DNA from: Sacculina carcini | Taxonomy: Eukaryota > Arthropoda > Thecostraca > Sacculinidae | Direction: 5' to 3' | Assembly (NCBI GenBank): GCA_916048095.2 | Contig: OU696573.1 | Coordinates: 4,157,535-4,221,534 of the forward strand | DNA: 64,000 nucleotides | Shown: positions 47,900 to 59,411 of the stretch, in pieces | How positions within the stretch are numbered: position 1 is the stretch's first letter | Layout of the letters: the number at the start of each line of letters is the position of its first letter | Notes under the pieces: model-generated | Told to the model about the DNA's origin: nothing | Databases searched by the model: none | The model's input: the letters and a program-made list of their open reading frames with translations, nothing else | Position numbers and translations under genes: made by a program

Positions 47900-50800
47900 T
47901 TCCAGTCATGACAGGGCCGCCTATGGAAATACGGGTGGACCCTGACGCGAAGGCAGTGGTGACACGAAGACCACCAAGCGTGCCCGTACACTGGCAAAAG
48001 GAGGTCGCCGACCAGCTGGAGAGGGACGTGGCGCTGGGAGTCATCGAGCGTGTTCCACCAAATACGCCTGTAACATGGCTGCATAACATGGTGCTGACGC
48101 CCAAAATGGACGGTACTCCCAGGAGGACGGTCGACCTGCAGCCCCTCAACAAACATAGCGTGCGGGAGACTCATCACACGGTGCCACCAAGCAAACAAGC
48201 CAAGGCGGTGCCACCGATGACTATAAAATCAGTCACCGACGCGTGGAATGGCTTTCATGCGATCGAGATAAGGCCCGAAGATCGCCACAAGACCACATTC
48301 CTCACGGAACAAGGAAGATTCCGGTACAGACGAGCACCAATGGGGTTCATTGCGTCACAAGATGCCTATACTCAGCGATATGACACGATCATTACCGATG
48401 TCCCCAGAAAAACCAAATGCGTAGACGACACACTGCTCTGGGACACAGACTTGGCTACACACTGGTGGCGGATTATCGACTATTTACACTTGACAGGAAA
48501 GAATGGTGTAATCCTGAACCCGAAAAAATTTCAATTTTCGGAAACAGAAGTGGACTTCGCGGGGTTTCAGATCACATCCAGCCAGATAAAGCCACTTCCG
48601 AAGTATCTCAACGCGATCTCATCATTCCCGACACCGGCTAACATCACTGACATCCGTGCATGGTTCGGGTTGGTAAATCAGGTATCGCATTACGGCAGAA
48701 CGTCCGGCTTGATGGAGCCGTTCAAGCCGTTTCTGAGCCCCAGAGTGGCTTTCAGATGGGATGCCGACCTCAATAAAGCTTTCAATCAGTCCAAAGAGGC
48801 CATCATCAAGGAGATAGAGAACGGCGTGGAAATCTTTGACCCTCAGAGGACTACCTGCTTGAATCCAGATTGGTCGAAGACCGGAGTAGGGTACTGGTTG
48901 CGCCAAAAGTACTGCGCATGCAACTCGGATGTTCCGGGATGCTGTGAAAACGGATGGAGGATAGCAGTAGCCGGCTCAAGATTTCTCAGAGATGCAGAAA
49001 AAAGGTACGCTCCCATTGAGGGTGAAGCGTTAGCTGTTGCATGGGCCCTGGAGGACACGCGTTTTTTCACCATGGGTTGTCAGCGTTTGATAGTTACAAC
49101 GGACCACAAACCACTTGTCAAAATTCTGGGAGATAGAGCTCTTGATGACATAAAAAATCCCCGACTGTTACGCTTGAAGCAGAGAACACTGATGTGGCAA
49201 TATCGAATCGTGCACGTCCCTGGAAAGTCAATACCGGCAGCAGATGCGACATCAAGAAACCCGTCGTCGGATTCTGACGAGACAATTGGTGTAAGTGGCC
49301 TCTCTGTCATACGCTGCCCGGTCAACAGGGACGACGACATGGAGAAAACAGTTGTGGCAACGGCGAAACTTTTGTCACAGACCCTCGGCGCCATCACCTG
49401 GGAGCAAGTGAAGAAGTGCACGGCTCAAGACACCAATCTACAGGCACTCATGGACATGATAGAGCACGGATTCCCAGCATCACGCGATCACGTTTCTGAG
49501 ACGTTGCAGCCGTACTGGCAGTACCGGAACGACATGACCGTGGTCGACGACGTGGTAATGATAAACAACAGGATTATCATCCCAGCATCGCTGCAGAACG
49601 AAGTTCTGAAAATATTGCACGCTGCACATCAGGGAACAAGCCGCATGTTCAGCAGAGCGCACGACGTGGTCTTTTGGCCGGGGATGTCACGAGACATCGA
49701 GCACACTCGGGCTAAATGCACCGACTGCTGGAGAATGTCCCCGTCACAGTCGAATCTGCCGCCTCGACAACCAAACGTGCCCACCAGGCCATTTCAAGCC
49801 ATCGCTGCTGATTTCGGTCTGCTGAAGGGAATTGGATATCTGATTATAGTGGACAGATTCAGCGGATGGCCTCACATCGTGGCGGCAAAATCCGGTGCAA
49901 AAGGTTTTCTGTCAGCTATAATTGCATATTTCTCGACATTCGGCGTAGCGGAGGAAATTAGCACCGACGGCGGTCCAGAATTCACCGCAAGAGAAACAGA
50001 GGATTTCTTCACGAGATGGGGCGTGAAACACCGCATCTCATCAGCATATTATCCTCAGTCAAATGGCAGAGCTGAAGTTGCTGTGAAGGCAATGAAGCGC
50101 TTGCTGACATCGCACACCGACATGTATGGGAGTGTTGACACGGAAGCCGTGGCGGCTGGTCTGCTTCAATACCGCAACACGCCTGATCCGGAGACAAAAG
50201 TGTCGCCTGCGCAAGTGGTTTTCGGCCGAAGGATGTCGGACATGCTCCCCATACCACCACATTCGTCTGTGTTCAAGAGTCCAGTGGTTCACCCGGTGTG
50301 GAGGGACGCATGGAATCATCAGGAGGACGCTCTCCGACTGCGCTTCATGAAGCAGATGGACAGACAGCAGTGTAATCGTCCGTTGCCACCACTACAGCCA
50401 GGGAACAAAGTGTTGCTGCAAAATCAGACAGGACCACACTGCAAACGGTGTGATAGAACAGGAGTGGTGGTGGAAGCAAGACCGTTTGATCAATACCACG
50501 TCAAAATCCACGGGTCTGGGCGTCTCACAATCAGAAATCGCAAGTTTCTACGAAAGGTAATGGAACTAAGCGACTCGTCACCTCTATCACCCGCACCAGA
50601 GCAGCTTGCACATCTACCGGAGACAAAGAACATGGTCCACAAGGCAGAGTGTTCATCACCATCGATGGAGATGCCAAAGTGCGCGGATCGAGGGCCACCA
50701 TCGCCAACTCCGTCGCAGCAGGAGGCAGTCACGCCACCGACGGATGACATGGCGTCCAGTCAACCACCGACCACAGCACTCACGCCGGACGAGTCGTGTC

Positions 50801-51003
50801 AAACAGAGAGACACCCAGAGAGTCATACCGAGTTACATCCACCAGCAGCGTCACGACCGCGCAGAAACCGACGCCCTCCTGCCTACCTGCAGGACTATGT
50901 CACCGGCGTGAAGTTTCGGGGTCGAAACTGGGGGGGATGTGGAGAAATGCATTCGGTAGGCGTGGGGCGTGGACAGTCACCACTCGTGAACCTGAACTTG
51001 AAC
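47900..51003 (+). CDS. Pol part of the second gypsy element: RT, RNase H, integrase (bounds approximate)
   Basis: Reverse transcriptase: GRFRYRRAPMGF and the catalytic VDD at about 48.42 kb. RNase H: the ATTDHKPLV-type block at about 49.1 kb, after an NPDWSKTG motif. Integrase: zinc-binding H-H-C-C region at about 49.6-49.75 kb, catalytic aspartates in AADFG (about 49.81 kb) and STDGGPEF (about 49.96 kb), and the glutamate in AEVAVKAMKR (about 50.08 kb). The C-terminus is Pro/Ser-rich with RRPPAYLQDYVTG, parallel to the tail of the compact element. The frame runs on into the 3' LTR. No chromodomain was recognised. Confidence 0.9.
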
Positions 51004-51308
51004 TGACGCGACCTCTAGCGGCCGCTCAGTCAGTTATGGTTCAAGACTCTGTTTGCACACAGTCGTGTTCGTACATATCAAGTAAGCGTATTACTGTATG
51101 TCATTGTGGTATGTGTTATTACTGTATGTCAGTGTGTTGATGTTGATGTAATCAAGGCGTATTTATTGATCGAGTGGTGATCAATTATGTTATTAATTGT
51201 TATTGCAACTGTTGATTTCATTTATGTTAATTGTTTCATTGTGTGTTCACAGTCAGAAACATTCGTTGTGTTAATATGACCGTCCACACGAATGTCGTTT
51301 TTTGATCA
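50938..51308 (+). repeat. 3' LTR of the second gypsy element
   Basis: Partner of 45768-46138, with about three differences (near 51035, 51047 and 51227). The C-terminal codons of Pol lie in its first ~70 bp. Confidence 0.94.
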
Positions 51309-51380
51309 CATATTTCCTCGTATATAAAGCCAACTCATGCAGTACGATTTACACTTCAGCATTATTGCAGTGTGGTGTGG

Positions 51381-51925
51381 GTAAAGTAAAGTAAAGTAAA
51401 TATATTTGCCACTCATCATAACATGTACACAATAAAGAAAGATAAAGCGATATATGTGGATCATGTCCATTAAGCCGAATATCCTGATGGACATTTAGGG
51501 TCAATATATAGATGCATGAACAATTTTACACGCACAACACATAAACGAACATTTATACAGTTGAATTTACATACATGCATACATGTTTGCATACACATGT
51601 GATTCATCTTCATCAATGCGATGGCTGTCAGTCGCAACAACCACCGGCCACTATTGCTGCTGCTCAAGCTGTTGTTAGCGAAAGTGTTTTTATCTCTATT
51701 TTAACATAGTTCAGTGAGCCAGTGTGTGCTAAGGTTTTAATTTTTTCTGGTAGATTATTATATATTTGAATGTCTGAATAAAATATACTGTTTCTAAATA
51801 GACTTGTTCTGAAGTGGGGAGTAATTAGATGCAAATTTGTTTCACGCGTATTGTATTGGTTTTGCAAAGTTTTAAAGTAATGCTTGTTGCGACCGGCACA
51901 AACAGTTTTTATTATCAACAACGAG
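51381..51925 (-). mobile_element. LINE 3' end fragment (5'-truncated)
   Basis: The minus-strand frame at 51664-51921 reads YNTRETNLHLITPHFRTSLF, then SIFYSDIQIYNNLPE, which is the C-terminal tail typical of CR1-type LINE ORF2 proteins (compare the plus-strand tail at 5933-6238 in this window). The 3' UTR continues to a tail of about four (TTTAC) units at 51381-51400. The 5' part is missing, the usual outcome of incomplete reverse transcription. It is a different family from the LINE at 2300 because the tail unit differs. Confidence 0.75.
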
Positions 51926-54816
51926 ACAACGTATTGAATAAGGCTGTGTGCGAAAGGGTGTGTGAGCGCGTTGAAGTGTATATGGTTGTGTGTGTCATTC
52001 GCGTTCGTGCTTTTTGTAGTTCACTATGTTTATAGGTGTGTGTTTGTATGTGTGTATGCATGTCATGCTGTTTCGTGTTTATATCCCGCGGCGGCGAGCG
52101 TTTGACCAGCTCGCCGCTGAATGGCTGTTGTGTGACTGTTTGAACTGTGTGTGCGTGTCCGTGTGTGCTTGCGTATGTGACGGTGTGAGCCCGAGTGAGT
52201 CTTGTTCGAGCTGTGGTCGTGTTGTGACGTCTTGTTGGCCTGTCTGTAAATATATTTTAGTTATTTGTTCTCGTTACATGCAGCAAAGTCTCATGCTTCC
52301 ACCAAATCCAGCATCGGTACATTTTACAACCACCATAGCTACTGCGAGTGTCTGTGTTTTAGTTAATAATTTAATTGATTTGATAGATATTTTTCATTAC
52401 TATTTGCTTACGCATGCAGAACATTGTATCTTCATTAATTTTTTCTAGGAAAACAACCTTATCTTTGTTGCCTAACCCTAGCCTGTAACCTTAACCTTTG
52501 TTTGTTTCTTGAGGGCGATATACCACTAGAATGTACACCTTATACGAATGATTTTCTACTTTTTGGCAGCGACCAATTTTTTTTTGCACAAATTGCATAG
52601 ATATACGAGTTATCATAACATGATTATGATTTTAATCATACTTTTTCTTATTCACAGTCTGTATAGATAAATTCAGGATAACTATTTAACCGTGATCTGC
52701 TTATATACCTAGCGCTCAGCATTATTCATTTTGATTATTACAGTATCAAATTATAATGTATTTCAGTGTTGAGTCAATTTTTTCCACGAACTTTTATCAA
52801 CTCAATAAAATGATTCGTTGAATCAACTCGGGGTCGTGACCCAGGTGTTAAGAACCAATGCTTAGTGTATTCATGCACACATAGTGCATTCCTGTACAAT
52901 ATGAGAACATTCAAAAGTACGCACAACGCTTGAAATCTTCATTTGTTCAGTGTTTTAAAAACGCTCACACACACACATGTATACACACACAATCACCGAC
53001 ACATACACGCACAGACATGCATGTATACACGGGTATATGCTGCAACACGCACATCTGCTAAACGACCAAATTCGTTCGTCAATACTGGATATTGTATCGA
53101 ACGTCTAAATGTTTAATTAGGTAAGACATGCAATCATTGCATCAGCTCTCAGCTGTACGTGTCACCATCTTGTATCCTGCTAATGCGTGTCAAGTCGCGC
53201 TGCTTTTGTGAATTTCGGAAAAATTGTGCTTATTTGTAACTACGCCTATTTGTGATATTAACTAGAATGTGTTTTAATTGATCTCTTATTGATATATAAT
53301 AGACGTTGTACATGAGGAAAAATATTCCTTCAGGATCAGTGTGTGACTTAAAAACAATTTCAACGAGCCTTGTGAAAACTAACATAACCCCATTCTCCCT
53401 TACAGAATGGTATTGATGAGTTGTGCTTAATTTATATTTCAGAACAGTATGAAATAATAGAAATACACCATGTAGTATAAGGATGAAGTGTAGTTGCGAA
53501 TGATACCGTTGTCCAACTATGAACATAGTGTTACAACTATGTTCCCATGTGGTAACACTATGAACACAGCGACCAAAATATAATGTATATTCAGGATATG
53601 TAAAAATCAGTACACAAATTATACAATTTTAATTTGAATTCATCAAATAAGTTAATTTATGCTAATTATTGATTAATAATAGTATACAGCAATTATTTTG
53701 AGCCATTTAGATATTTTCACGGAATTGGTATTCTTGTTAAAATGTTTTCTGACAATGCATTTGCTGAATTGATAGCCTGCATCTACCTACCTACCTTCCA
53801 TTAAACTAACTATAAGCATTGAACATCTACTGGCAGTTATGCTACTCTAGTTTTTTTACTCTAGTTTGAGCCATATGTGTCCGTGCCGTTGTGTTATCCA
53901 GCAGGCAGGGTGTTACTTCCCTTCTGAAATTCATATGGAAAATGAATTTATCTATGATTTGATAGTGCAGGAGCCACACAGCAGTTACAGACGAACCGAC
54001 AGCTTTAGAGAACAATGAGCAATATCATTTTACCTATTTTACATCTTATACTTCTTATACATGGTCGGCATGTGACCACGAAGTGATCCAATATATTAAC
54101 ACCATCCATATATTTGCTACTTTGTGGTACCAGAAAGTGGCTCCTTCACTTTGATGCTTGATAATGTTTTCACACGACGAGTAGTTTTTGTGTATGTATA
54201 CTACTGATGATTACTGGTAATATTAGCATAATAGTTGTTATTACATTTACATATATGCAGTTGTTCATCACAGCGGAAGCCGAAATGCTCTCTTTCTCTC
54301 TCATCTTTTTAAGAGCTGAATTTGATTACATCAGCCAGGCTGCACCAGCAGCTCTGTGCTCTTGAATTGTTCTAGTTGGTATGGTGTTCTGTTCGGCAAG
54401 TGAATTAAACAGATTATACGATAACGGACGTTTTCACATTTCATATCTAGCGGCTCCAGAACAAGAGGGCATAAAGTTACCCATTATCAAACACTCTTGT
54501 GTCCAGTGGAAAATAGGCATAATCTTGTTCTATCCCTCTGCTCAGCGTCAGCATATGTGGGCCATCGTCATTGTCGCACATCAGTCATATTTTGTTGCCG
54601 AATATACAAGCATTGGCTTGTTACGAGTGAACATCATTGCTGAATGCCACACATAGAACGTCACCATTGACCCATCAGTACCATGCTACTTATGAAAAAT
54701 GTTAAGCATCTTCAGATTTGCATTCAATACATTATTCTAGTAATATATTTTCTTTTCTCACGCATAATCCTTGTTTTCCATTACATTCTGTTGACATGAA
54801 CATGCTGACCTCAAAT
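51926..54816. other. Anonymous DNA
   Basis: Contains a TG-rich stretch (51950-52200) with a 140-codon Cys/Val-rich frame (52026-52448) that I regard as compositional, CA-rich words at 52965-53020, and AT-rich DNA after that. A 91-codon frame at 54381-54656 has a more protein-like look (VFCSASELNRLYDNGRF) but no family I can name. No supported gene. Confidence 0.4.
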
Positions 54817-54999
54817 CAGTGGCGGTGTCAAGGGGGAGGGCTGAATCTCCTCAAGGATGTGCCGAGTCCCCTGAACTTCCAAAAATCCTGACCATGAACA
54901 TTTTGAGTGTAGTTCCTAATATTTCGCCAAGCTCCCGCATATTTTTTCTGACCCACTCCTCCTCAGCTCCCCAACGGAAAAATCCTGGCGCCGCCACTG
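54817..54999. mobile_element. hAT-type MITE, 183 bp (CAGTGGCGGCGCCAAGA family), copy 2
   Basis: Ends CAGTGGCGGTGTCAAGGGGG and CCTGGCGCCGCCACTG form imperfect inverted repeats. A perfect 8-bp duplication CCTCAAAT (54809-54816 and 55000-55007) flanks it. Shorter relative of 38381-38720. Confidence 0.88.
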
Positions 55000-55007
55000 C
55001 CTCAAAT

Positions 55008-56744
55008 TTAACATTTGTTCATCTATGGCGATTGTACAAAGTACGTGATACGTGCGAGTAAATTAAGACGTGTTTGTGTTTGTGTGTGTTAGTTTGCGTG
55101 GAGGAAATATATTTTAGGAATATTTCCGCACCCAAGTTCATAGTGTTCCCATGTGGGAACAATTTTACTTTGCGCCCCTCACTGTCTAATTCTTATTTGA
55201 ATTTCATTTTCATTTGTATATATTTACTTCCTTAAGACTTGACTACACCTACTAATTATAAAAATGTAAAATTCATCAATTTTATACTGACTTTTTGCCG
55301 CCCCTAAACAACGCAATATAATTTGTGAAAAATAGGTCGAGTTTGGACAAATACTTTGCTGCGTATAATATAAATGCTTTTAACCACATTTCCTTAGAGC
55401 ATATACTGTGCATTGTATAATATAAACATTTTTAACCATATTTTCTAAGAGCCTGTATCATGCTCTATTCGAGGATCGTTTTACTTTCGAAATTGGTTGA
55501 CGGGAGAAAATCACCCACAAAGTGCGTGTTCACATAAGGGAGCACTGGGAGAATAAAGGTTAATGTGTGGGTCAAATACGCTCTTGAAGTGTCAACACAT
55601 TGAAATTAAAGCTTGATTGATGTTGAGATATTTCAAAAATCCCTTGAATATAACTGCATATGTATACTATACAACAAAATGAATGAAACGTGCAAATCCC
55701 GTTACGAAAAATACCGAAGCTTAATCAAACTATTATTGTCAGATAGTAGACGATTTTTGAAACTCACTGAGGTAATATTCATAGAGTAAGGAATTCGATT
55801 CACCAACCGTTGTGTCGTCCAGCAATACTGGCATCGACTCGTTCAGTCCCAGCTCTGTGTCGCGCCTTACTTCCTCAACTGAGCACAACCGATTTTCCAC
55901 ACACTCAAGTGCTGCACAGACGGGATGCGACTTAAATGCTGCAGTAGCCTACTGGACGACCCACACCGAGCGACGCTTGCAACGCGACAGATCCGGCACA
56001 TCTAATCAGGCTTGTCGACACCCACACCCGCGTCGTCGACTACGACGCCGCCATCGTCGGAAACGACGAGAAACTCGTCTTCGCCGTCTTCGCGGCAGCT
56101 TGTTTCCATCAGAGTATTGGCACATCGTCAGTGTCAGCACATGGTCGACTAAACAAACGAACACAATTTGCCGACTCTAATTATCCCACAATAATTGAAG
56201 ATTGCACGTATGAAAAGCGACCGAGCTCAAATGTGCGTCATTGCGGTTGACGACTTCCATCGAGCGATATTCAATGAATAGCGTGTCTGATATGGACAAG
56301 AACATGATGATATAGGCCAAAATATATTTGCATCGGAGCGATAAAACGTGAAAGGTCTGCATAATTACTAAACATGAAACGTATAGGTACAATCTTAGAC
56401 GAATATGATATGACAATGGACAAAGTGAAAACTGGCACAATTAACCAAACAATTACACATATTAAAAAATCAATATTATTACTTTCAAATTAAGGATAAT
56501 TATTGTATTTCAAGAGACATTCATACAAAAATCAGGAGTGTTATCAACTAATAGCTGAGCTGAATGATTTCTCAGGGTTTCCCTCTGGTATCCTATCTGG
56601 TATGTCTCCCTGTTGAACACCTGTCTTTTGCTCCCTGTGTAAATTACTTTTTTGAATGTATTATTTTCTCTACTGGCGTTTATAGCTTCTTTCTTAGCTC
56701 TTTCAGTAAACAAACAGCTCTTATCTACAGTGATATTAACTACC
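55008..56744. other. Anonymous DNA with one Arg-rich open frame
   Basis: Mostly AT-rich. A more GC-rich island at 55800-56180 holds a 122-codon plus-strand frame with an Arg-rich segment (RRRLRRRHRRKRRETRLRR). Low-complexity arginine runs arise easily from CGN repeats (CGTCGTCG here), and no family was recognised, so I do not call a gene. Confidence 0.35.
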
Positions 56745-57199
56745 TAAACTATAAATTGGAAACCTATAACCTATAAACAGTAACCTATAAATTAAACCTT
56801 TAATATTTTAACCTTTAACCTTTAAACCTTTAAATTGGAAAAAGTAAGATTATACTTGAGAAAAGGTATCCTAAAGTAACCTTATATTCACTCCGAAAAC
56901 TTTTTTGCATTTCTCCACGAACAAAACTTCCCAGTCTCTATGTACCCCATTTACAACTTCTCTCCGACTTGGTGTCATCTTTACAGCAAACAATCAAAAA
57001 GTGCTACACACACACACCAATTGTTTGATACAGTGTTCATTTCATATATATATATATATACTCGGTGTTTTTTATCGACACAGACAGTCTTGACAGGCCT
57101 ACTTTCTGTGGCTAATTGTTGCTATTTGCGCGCGGGTTATCTACTTTTCCCCTCATTTGTTTTCCGTTTTTCCCACTTAGCTGCGTTGATTCTCCAATC

Positions 57200-57499
57200 C
57201 GCCTCGTAGCCGAGTGGCTAAGACGCACGCTCTGTGCACGAGAGGTCCAGGGTTCGTTTCCCTGGCGAGGTGAAACGTTTGGGCCCGTTTCTGAAAGGGT
57301 AGCCCAATTGTCGCACTGCGGTTTTTGTGTGCGCGCAGCCGTGCAGTTTCTGTGCTGGCGGTGACTGCAAAACCCGTGCGGCCGGACCTGCGGGGTGCCA
57401 ACCGGGGCCGTGAGGCTTTGACCATGCATAAATTCACGTGAACATTAGCCTTTCCACTGCTGTGTTCAAATGCGTAAATTTATATATATATATATATAT
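57200..57499 (+). mobile_element. tRNA-derived SINE with (TA)n tail, complete
   Basis: A 300-bp element flanked by a perfect 11-bp target duplication ATTCTCCAATC (57189-57199 and 57500-57510). The head is tRNA-like: acceptor CCTCG pairing with CGAGG, an A-box TAGCCGAGTGGC and a B-box GGTTCGTTTCC, with a Ser/Leu-type D arm. A GC-rich unrelated body follows (about 57270-57420), and the tail is (TA)n. These are the polymerase III promoter elements of a SINE. It is not a functional tRNA gene: the anticodon arm is poor. The open frames across it are not genes. Confidence 0.9.
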
Positions 57500-57637
57500 A
57501 TTCTCCAATCATGTTTGTGTATCGTTGTCCACGGGCTGCCTTGCTATCTTTCCTTTTGCGGTTTTAATAAATGCTGTTCCTGTTGATTGATTGTAATAGA
57601 TTGTATATGTCTACTGGTATATCATGCGTGTGATCAG

Positions 57638-57708
57638 TGGTGGTGGACTAGTGGTGGACTATTGGAGTGGTGGACTATTGGAGTGGTGGACTAGTGTACT
57701 AGTGGTGT
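57638..57708. repeat. Short minisatellite (GTGGTGGACTA)n
   Basis: Five or six imperfect repeats of GTGGTGGACTA with TTGGA or GTGTACTA spacers, inside the decayed hAT-type copy. Confidence 0.8.
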
Positions 57709-58029
57709 TAAGCCAAACATAACAATAAGGAGCATAACCATTTAAATTGAAAATTAAAATAATATAGTTTAAAATTAATGCAAGTGTGAAGAACACTCCT
57801 AGTCAATGTAAATGTTTTTATTGATGATAGCAGCAATATTATTTATAATGATTTTGTGTGGCAGCCGTATCAAAGAAGCACGTGCTACAGCTTATATTTC
57901 CTAGCGTCAATATGCGTGTTTGTGTGAGCGTAAACACATTTGATTTGATCATATCGTTTGATTCCTCGTTTGTTTCTTTTGATTTTTTCTTCATTAACAT
58001 TAATCTTCTTGACTGATGTATACTTTTCC

Positions 58030-58140
58030 AACTCTTTTCCTCTCTACTTATCTTGGACGCTTCCGGTACATGGGCCACCACAGGGTGGTAATAGTACTCG
58101 CATGCTTCACATGCTACCGGATTTGACCGGAAATTATAAA
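58030..58140 (+). mobile_element. SINE-like repeat (GCGCTTCCGGTACATGGGG family), copy 4
   Basis: CTCTCTACTTATCTTGGACG, CTTCCGGTACATGGGCC, GGTGGTAATAGTACTCGCA and GCTACCGGATTTG, then a TAAATATTAC-rich tail. It lies inside the hAT-type copy 3. Confidence 0.75.
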
Positions 58141-58654
58141 TATTACTAATGATAATGTATAAAAGTTCCCTGTCGTCATGTAAGCACCCTGCATACACAG
58201 TATTATGTTGAAACGGCACTATTTCGTCGCTTGGGCTCAAACGTGGAAAAGTGGCGCTATCTCACGCTCTAAAACACGTGCTACTTCTCGTACAGGTAAA
58301 TGCGTATTGGCAAATCTTATTGTGCAGTATCGGGTATAGAGAGCTCAAACGTCGTATTATCACACGCTCCAAACATATCGTGGTACCCTCTGCTTTGTGC
58401 GTGCCCCAAACACGTGAAAATACACCTAAATGAAATCTAAAAATCTAAATAAAATATATAAGTCTTGCGTACCCCAAAAACATGTCAAAATAATCAGTAG
58501 CACAGATAATATAGTGAAAAGTAAGTGCAATTTTTATATTTAATCCGCAATAAGTTCCAAGCTCGGTGATAAAGCGATCTAATAAAAAATAAATAGAATT
58601 AACCCAGCAAAAATGACCAAAATCAAAAGTGCAACCTATCGAACAAATAGTAAT

Positions 58655-58985
58655 CAAGGGCGTATATTTGTGTCCAGGCTCGGGGCAAGGGGTGACAGAT
58701 ATTATACATTAGAGAGCTCAAAATTGTCTCAATTTGTCAATTGCAGGGGGCTCTCAACCTATTTATATCCAGTCAATTCCATCACATATACCTCAATGCA
58801 AAGTATATTGCATATAATTGCATACAAACACTTGCTGTATATTGCTACTTTTTTGCTATGCTGATTGTGATGACAATATACCCAATGAAATGAACTCAGT
58901 AGAATTTTCGGGGAAGAAAAAGTCATATTCATTAATAAGCCTATTTGTCGGGGGGTATATACCGCCCAGGATCTACACACATGTA
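58655..58985 (-). mobile_element. Short dispersed DNA element (GGGGGTAT family), copy 2
   Basis: The reverse complement matches 62305-62658 in order: GGCGGTATATACCCCCCGA, a CATTTCATTGGGTATATTGTC block, ATCAGCATAGCA and GAGGTATATGTG. The ends CAAGGGCGTATATTTG and GGTATATACCGCCCAGG are roughly inverted. Confidence 0.65.
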
Positions 58986-59075
58986 AGTAGGCTCTCCGCG
59001 CGTTCAAGAGCAAAATCAATCAACTCTATGAATTTCGGGATGATATTCTTTCACCTCAGCTTTAACAGCTTTGTG

Positions 59076-59411
59076 GACTCCGTGGTGCAGTTGTTAGCAC
59101 ACCCGCCTCACGAGCGGGAGGTCCGTGGTTCGAAACCCGGCGGAGCAGAATTTCATTGGGCGAATTCTACAATCCCACAGCCCCTGTCAACCTAGCAGTA
59201 AATGGTACCAGATATCAGTCATGAGTTGTGCCATGCATTCTGGGGAGGTGGCCCTCTCTAATACGTCTTACGTCCTTGTGGCGCCATAGCGTGGATAGGG
59301 TCGGTTCTGCGGTGGCAGCGAGCTGCACGGGGCACGCCTGTGTGTTCATAAGCTTCGGCTTCTTCCCGTGTAGCAGCTGCCACTTAGGCATTTAACCTTT
59401 AACCATTTAAC
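59076..59411 (+). mobile_element. tRNA-Val-derived SINE, copy 2 (full length)
   Basis: The head GACTCCGTGGTGCAGTTG, TTAGCACACCCGCC, CTCACGAG anticodon region (CAC, valine) and B-box GGTTCGAAACCC pair into an almost complete tRNA-Val shape with acceptor CTCCG/CGGAG. The body (GCCATGCATTCTGGGGAGG, TTGTGGCGCCATAGCG, GCTTCTTCCCGTG) and an AACCTTTAACC tail follow. Better preserved than the copy at 20626. Confidence 0.92.

Larger units (their letters stand above)
45768..51308 (+). mobile_element. Ty3/gypsy LTR retrotransposon, near-whole, young
   Basis: A 5541-bp element with 371-bp LTRs (45768-46138 and 50938-51308) that begin TG, end CA and differ at about three positions by eye. A perfect 5-bp target duplication CATAT flanks it (45763-45767 and 51309-51313). 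Gag-protease and Pol parts follow each other in the same reading phase. It looks whole, with at most one interruption, which might instead be a stop that is read through. A G-run (CTGGGGGGGATG) forms the polypurine tract at the 3' LTR. No envelope gene. Confidence 0.94.
56745..58520. mobile_element. hAT-type non-autonomous element, copy 3, decayed and interrupted
   Basis: Blocks align in order with the 7086-8336 copy: CTTCCCAGTC/CTCTCCGACTTGGT, AAGGAGCATAACCAT, CACGTGCTACAGCTTATAT, GCGCTATCTCACGC and GGTATAGAGAGCTCA. The terminal repeats are not recognisable. It has been entered by a tRNA-derived SINE (57200-57499) and a SINE-like repeat (58030-58140), and contains a local minisatellite. This is the oldest looking of the three copies. 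Confidence 0.75.

Noticed and set aside
46486-50911. Secondary frames over the second gypsy element
   Set aside because: They overlap the gag and pol frames and show no domain of their own.
52026-52448. 140-codon Cys/Val-rich plus-strand frame as a possible membrane protein
   Set aside because: The first half is a TG-rich low-complexity tract; no start context, splice or family support.
55812-56180. Arg-rich 122-codon frame as a possible protamine-like or viral protein
   Set aside because: The arginine run comes from a CGTCG-rich patch; no homology or gene structure visible.
57201-57272. Functional tRNA-Ser/Leu gene
   Set aside because: The anticodon arm is poor, and the sequence is the head of a 300-bp element with its own 11-bp target duplication.
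57112-57437. Overlapping frames of 82-105 codons
   Set aside because: They coincide with the tRNA-derived SINE body and have no protein similarity.
59076-59150. Functional tRNA-Val gene
   Set aside because: The tRNA-like head is joined to a body and tail shared with two other copies, so it is the promoter end of a SINE.
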